A stretch of DNA of 6,827 bases from Chloroflexota bacterium (GTDB lineage: Bacteria; Chloroflexota; Limnocylindria; Limnocylindrales; CSP1-4), in NCBI GenBank assembly GCA_003158495.1, contig PMJT01000186.1, positions 1,432 through 8,258 on the forward strand. The letters are read 5' to 3'. Positions 4,945 to 6,827 of the stretch are shown here, one piece after another. The notes under the pieces were generated by a model. That model saw nothing but the letters and a program-made list of their open reading frames with translations, searched no databases and was not told the DNA's origin. Position 1 is the first letter of the stretch; every line of letters begins with the position of its first letter. Position numbers and translations under genes: made by a program.

Positions 4945-4951
4945 CCCTCCC
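4945..4951 (-). promoter_or_regulatory. Strong ribosome binding site of the lipoprotein gene
   Basis: GGGAGGG on the minus strand lies 5 bases before the ATG at 4939. It decides this start over the in-frame ATG at 5098, which would put 53 residues ahead of the signal peptide. Confidence 0.75.
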
Positions 4952-4960
4952 TCTCGCTCC

Positions 4961-4976
4961 AGCCTGTGCGCAGGCT
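4961..4976. repeat. Leader hairpin upstream of the lipoprotein gene
   Basis: AGCCTG (4961-4966), loop TGCG, CAGGCT (4971-4976) form a perfect 6-bp stem. If transcription starts near 4978, this hairpin sits at the very 5' end of the message, ahead of the ribosome site, where it could stabilise the RNA. Confidence 0.45.
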
Positions 4977-4984
4977 GCTGCGTC

Positions 4985-4990
4985 ATCATA
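4985..4990 (-). promoter_or_regulatory. Candidate -10 element of the lipoprotein gene
   Basis: TATGAT on the minus strand matches the -10 consensus at 5 of 6 positions and lies about 46 bases before the start codon. No convincing -35 box is seen at the right distance, so an activator or alternative sigma factor may be needed, or the call may be wrong. Confidence 0.35.
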
Positions 4991-5268
4991 GCCAAGCCCG
5001 AGAGCCGTTGGCGCGCGTTGTCGTTCGAGACCTATCTGGCCGACGGCGCCGGCCACCTTCGCCGCCTCGCCTCGGAGGCCGCTGTCCCGGTGCTGCATTT
5101 ACTGCCCTCGTGGGATGCCCACGGTCCAGCTCGCCCAAGCTGATTGGCGAATACAACGAGGTAACCTTGACGATATAGAAGGACCGCTAAGCAACTGGCA
5201 GTTGACGCCGGACTCGACGGCACCATGACCCCGTCGTGAAGAGGTGCCCTGCCTGCATGGCCCGCACG

Positions 5269-6573
5269 CTAGGCGATCGACTGAGGTTCGGCGAGCGGCT
5301 CCGGCATCGTACGCAACGAACGCACGGGCGAGAGGAGCACGAAGAGGAACGGCAGACAGGAGCCAAACGCGCCGATCCAGATCGCGTTGTGGACGCCGAC
5401 CGCCGTGGCCACGAGGCCACCGAGAATCGCGCCGATCGGTATGGTCCCCCAGACGAGAAAGCGCATCGTCGCATTCATCCGGCCCTGAATGGCAGTCGGG
5501 CTGATGGCCTGGCGGTAGCTCACCTGGTTGATGTTGTAGACGACCGAGCCGAAGCTCCCTACGGCGACGGCGACCACGAGCCAGGCAACCGGAGCGTCGT
5601 TCGGTGCGAGGGGCACCAGCAGCATGGCTGGCCCGCCCAGTGCGATAGAGCCGATGATTGTGCGGCCGAGTCCGGCCCGGGCGGCGATCTGGTTGGCGAC
5701 GACGGCTCCGGCAAGAGCCCCGAGCGCCCCGATCCCGAAGATGACGCCCGCCGTCGCCGCGCTCAGCCCAAGTTCTCGGTACAGGTAGATGGGGATGATC
5801 GCGTAGACCATGTTGCTAAAGAGGTTCGACGAGGAGGTGGCGCCGGCGATTGCCCGCAGGCGGGGGTTGTGGAGCACGAAGCGCAGGCCCTCAGCGATCT
5901 GGCGTCGGAGCGGCTCCCGGGCCAAGCCCGCCGCGCGCCGCTCCGCCTCGGGGTGTGGTTCGGAACGCTCGATGCGCGACACGAAGAGAGCCGAAGCTAG
6001 ATAACTGAGCGCGTCGGCGATGATCGCAAACGGCGCGCCCACGAGGCCGATGACCGCCCCGCCGAGCCCTGGCCCGACTACCTGCGCCGAGGCCTCGCTT
6101 GCTGAAAGCTTGGCGTTGCCTTCCACGAGCGCCTCACGTCCTACGAGCGAGGGCAGGTACGACTGATAAGCGACATCGAAGAAGACGGTGGCGATCCCAG
6201 CCACAAAGCTCACCAGATAGAGCTGCCCGATCGTCAGCACGCCCAGCCCCCAGGCGGCCGGGATCGTGCCCAGCGCGACGACGCGGACGAGGTCGCCGGA
6301 GATGAGGATCGGACGCCGCCGCAGGCGATCGACCCAGGCCCCGGCGGGGAGCGTGAACAGCAGGAAGGGCAGGAATTGGAGGGCTCCGAGCAGCGCCACT
6401 TCGAAGGCCGTGGCCTTCAACAACACCGTCGCGATGTACGGGATCGCTAGCAGGCTCACCTGAGAGCCGAACTGGCTGATCGTCTCCCCGAACCAGAGTC
6501 GCCGGAAGTCGACCTGGCGCAGGAGCCCCAGGCGCTGCTCTATCGATTGGGCGGCCGATCGGTGTACGGGCAC
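5269..6573 (-). CDS. MFS transporter, DHA3-type exporter (MFS_3-like)
   Basis: Complete 434-aa membrane transporter, normal length for the family, likely a proton-driven exporter of drugs, macrolides or siderophores. A cytoplasmic start ends LLRQVDFRRLWFGETISQFG (17-36), the hallmark N-terminus of this family. Six helices lie roughly between 32 and 200. Motif A is GAWVDRLRRRP (78-88) in the loop between helices 2 and 3. A charged central loop (200-238) is followed by six more helices from about 242 to 417. The segment AIQGRMNATMRF (361-372) before helix 11 is conserved in EntS/MefA-like exporters. The start is a GTG at 6573 with only a weak GGGG 5 bases upstream; the next Met is residue 255, so the GTG is the best choice, though a non-standard earlier start is possible. 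It is monocistronic as far as visible: 329 bases separate it from the lipoprotein gene downstream. The substrate is not identifiable. Confidence 0.93.
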   Translation of the reverse strand: MPVHRSAAQSIEQRLGLLRQVDFRRLWFGETISQFGSQVSLLAIPYIATVLLKATAFEVALLGALQFLPFLLFTLPAGAWVDRLRRRPILISGDLVRVVALGTIPAAWGLGVLTIGQLYLVSFVAGIATVFFDVAYQSYLPSLVGREALVEGNAKLSASEASAQVVGPGLGGAVIGLVGAPFAIIADALSYLASALFVSRIERSEPHPEAERRAAGLAREPLRRQIAEGLRFVLHNPRLRAIAGATSSSNLFSNMVYAIIPIYLYRELGLSAATAGVIFGIGALGALAGAVVANQIAARAGLGRTIIGSIALGGPAMLLVPLAPNDAPVAWLVVAVAVGSFGSVVYNINQVSYRQAISPTAIQGRMNATMRFLVWGTIPIGAILGGLVATAVGVHNAIWIGAFGSCLPFLFVLLSPVRSLRTMPEPLAEPQSIA

Positions 6574-6648
6574 GCGGACCCCAGCGCCAGGAGCGACGCG
6601 GGTACCACTCAGGCGGCGGCCGTCGCGCGGCGTGCTGACTAGCGTGCC

Positions 6649-6654
6649 ATTCTA
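6649..6654 (-). promoter_or_regulatory. Candidate -10 element of the MFS gene
   Basis: TAGAAT on the minus strand matches the -10 consensus at 5 of 6 positions, giving a leader of about 70 bases. No good -35 box lies 16-18 bases upstream, so confidence is low. Confidence 0.25.
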
Positions 6655-6720
6655 CGAGAGCGACTAGGGCGGCGTTGCCCAAACACAGCCGGGGATAACT
6701 CTCGCCACGCCCTGGACACC

Positions 6721-6827
6721 ATGGCTGCGTCGTGGAGGTTTGGGGGTTCCGACGAGGTCAAGTCCCACGACGTGTGTAACAACTCCTCGCGTCTGATCAA
6801 TCAGCTCGCCATCAACAACGCCGTTTC
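6721..6827 (+). CDS. Possible divergent gene start, cut by the right edge (unrecognised)
   Basis: From an ATG at 6721 the plus strand is open to the window end and reads MAASWRFGGSDEVKSHDVCN, then NSSRLINQLAINNAV. About 80% of codons end in G or C and second positions are A/T-leaning, as expected of real coding DNA here. The same frame is open upstream to a TAG near 6640, without another standard start. No good ribosome site precedes the ATG. Two minus-strand frames compete over the same bases: one of 53 codons from a TTG at 6800 to a TAG at 6639-6641, and one open from the edge to a TAG at 6664-6666. Which strand is coding cannot be settled from so little sequence. I recognise no family. Confidence 0.27.
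   Translation, partial: MAASWRFGGSDEVKSHDVCNNSSRLINQLAINNAV

Larger units (their letters stand above)
4940..5268. other. Gap between MFS and lipoprotein genes: leader, promoter and little else
   Basis: These 329 bases hold the lipoprotein's ribosome site, leader hairpin and candidate -10 box near the left end. On the plus strand, one frame from about 4983 to a TGA at 5141-5143 (VIIAKPESRWRALSFETYLA, then SEAAVPVLHLLPSW) has natural composition and high third-position G+C. It lacks a credible start and overlaps the lipoprotein promoter, so it may be a remnant or chance. CGACGG/CCGTCG arms at 5215-5236 form a weak stem without a T tract. I see no clear gene. Confidence 0.5.

Noticed and set aside
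5167..5172. TTGACG resembling a plus-strand -35 box
   Set aside because: No -10 box lies 16-18 bases downstream and no gene follows on that strand.
5215..5236. CGACGG/CCGTCG stem as terminator of the MFS gene
   Set aside because: The stem is short, has a 10-base loop and is not followed by a U-rich tract on the transcribed strand.
5236..6000. Plus-strand frame of 254 codons opposite the MFS gene
   Set aside because: Asp/Arg/Gly-rich shadow of a clearly membrane-spanning transporter; no hydrophobic core or motif.
6134..6682. Minus-strand frame of 182 codons overlapping the MFS N-terminus in another phase
   Set aside because: Arg/Pro/Ala-rich frame-shifted shadow of the transporter, with no homology-like features.

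Overview
The window is G+C-rich, with mostly G or C at third codon positions. It carries a lipoprotein with a long Thr/Pro/Ser linker, a GGDEF protein with a Ser-Asp-Ala-Asp-Gln repeat domain, a PadR/DUF1048/DrrAB-type export operon and a DHA3-type MFS exporter. This combination suggests an Actinomycetota or Chloroflexota-like bacterium, perhaps an environmental lineage. That placement is inference; there is no marker gene. I see no rRNA, tRNA, CRISPR array or complete insertion sequence.

Layout. Bases 1-1779 (minus strand) are a compact operon read right to left: PadR regulator, DUF1048 protein, DrrA-like ABC ATPase, and the N-terminal 89 codons of an ABC-2 permease cut by the left edge. Every junction overlaps by 1 or 4 bases. 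A promoter-like element overlapping an inverted repeat lies just upstream of padR. Bases 1780-2423 have no intact gene but hold that control region, a perfect 16-bp palindrome and, on the minus strand, what looks like a decayed coding sequence ending in a membrane helix and broken by a TAG. Bases 2424-3449 (plus) encode a soluble diguanylate cyclase with an intact GGDEF motif and a product-inhibition site. Bases 3450-3820 are a convergent gap with hairpins and weak coding remnants. Bases 3821-4939 (minus) encode a secreted lipoprotein in which I count seven RCC1-like repeats, enough for one beta-propeller. Bases 4940-5268 are mostly its leader and promoter region. Bases 5269-6573 (minus) encode a complete 12-helix MFS exporter. 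The last 250 bases hold its upstream region and an unresolved open frame running off the right edge.

How the genes fit together. The four-gene operon reads as a self-regulated efflux module: PadR would sense a toxic compound and release the promoter, and the ATPase and permease would pump the compound out. DUF1048 is a conserved partner of unknown role. The MFS protein is a second, independent exporter. The diguanylate cyclase and the propeller lipoprotein have no visible functional link to the exporters or to each other. I found no clear sign of a wholly new system. The most informative leads are the propeller lipoprotein, the alanine-phased repeat domain of the cyclase, and the small unexplained reading frames in the gaps.
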